Source: Gemmatimonadota bacterium (GTDB lineage: Bacteria; Gemmatimonadota; Gemmatimonadetes; Longimicrobiales; RSA9). From it: a DNA stretch of 5,765 nucleotides. Of this stretch, positions 5,733-5,765 are shown in pieces. Positions within the stretch are counted from its first letter, which is position 1; every line of letters begins with the position of its first letter. Under the pieces are notes generated by a model, which made no database searches, was not told where the DNA came from, and saw nothing but the letters and a program-made list of their open reading frames with translations. Made by a program: the position numbers and the translations under genes. The DNA lies in contig JADGGV010000282.1 of the NCBI GenBank assembly GCA_019689775.1, forward strand, positions 1 to 5,765, read 5' to 3'.

Positions 5733-5765
5733 TCAGAGCAGGTCGAAGGCCGTCAGGAGACTGAG
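5733..5765 (-). CDS. possible 3' end of an upstream minus-strand gene
   Basis: From the window edge the minus strand reads LSLLTAFDLL followed by TGA (plus-strand 5733-5735). Ten residues cannot identify a family. A hydrophobic C-terminus, a stop 55 bases before the nuclease-like GTG and the same orientation would fit a two-gene operon. It could equally be chance. Confidence 0.3.
   Translation of the reverse strand, partial: LSLLTAFDLL

Noticed and set aside
4970..5764. 264-residue plus-strand open frame to the right edge
   Set aside because: It is antisense to the PD-(D/E)XK-like gene, has no domain signature, and has no ribosome binding site that competes with the minus-strand one.
1..5765. 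CRISPR array, tRNA, rRNA, IS element or attachment site
   Set aside because: No regularly spaced repeats, cloverleaf, transposase motifs or terminal inverted repeats with target duplications were seen by eye. A covariance-model scan was not possible here.

Overview
This is a very GC-rich bacterial window, roughly 70 % G+C by eye, with codons ending almost always in G or C. That fits a high-GC lineage such as Actinomycetota, Chloroflexota or Myxococcota-like bacteria. Nothing in it fixes the taxon. No rRNA, tRNA, CRISPR array or insertion sequence was recognised. The content is accessory: a large helicase-nuclease of the anti-phage type, two toxin-antitoxin (TA) modules, a PD-(D/E)XK nuclease-like gene and decayed coding fragments. 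Together this reads as part of a defence island.

Layout. Bases 1-2091 (+) hold the C-terminal ~696 residues of a superfamily 1 helicase. They carry motifs II to VI, then an MTES_1575/Vsr-like nuclease domain, a proline/alanine-rich linker and a DUF3320-type tail. This order matches the DUF4011-helicase-Vsr-DUF3320 proteins (recalled as 'Hhe' in defence-system lists); the N-terminus and Walker A lie upstream of the window. A 549-base gap (2092-2640) has no convincing gene but contains a cluster of short repeats with core GCGGATTCG and, at its end, a likely promoter/operator. Next comes a ribbon-helix-helix antitoxin (2641-2955) and a MazF/PemK toxin (2962-3338) broken by one missing base near 3171-3176. 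After a 10-bp bulged hairpin (3418-3442) comes a second module: a MerR-like/DUF433 antitoxin (best start 3518, end 4210) overlapping a DUF5615 PIN-like toxin (4192-4587) by 19 bases.

The right part is a scar followed by an oppositely transcribed unit. Bases 4661-4912 carry a plus-strand coding remnant with an in-frame TAG and no recognisable start. Directly abutting it, 4908-4987 looks like a minus-strand coding tail. Then comes an intact 229-residue minus-strand protein (4988-5677) with a D-X13-E-A-K nuclease signature, a GTG start and a strong ribosome binding site. Bases 5733-5765 may be the 3' end of the gene upstream of it on the minus strand.

How they may work together (inference): the helicase-nuclease would be the main defence effector, the TA modules stabilise the island or act in abortive infection, and the PD-(D/E)XK protein may belong to a restriction-like operon entering from the right. 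The toxin frameshift, the stop-containing remnant and the abutting opposed fragments suggest the island is partly decaying or has been rearranged.
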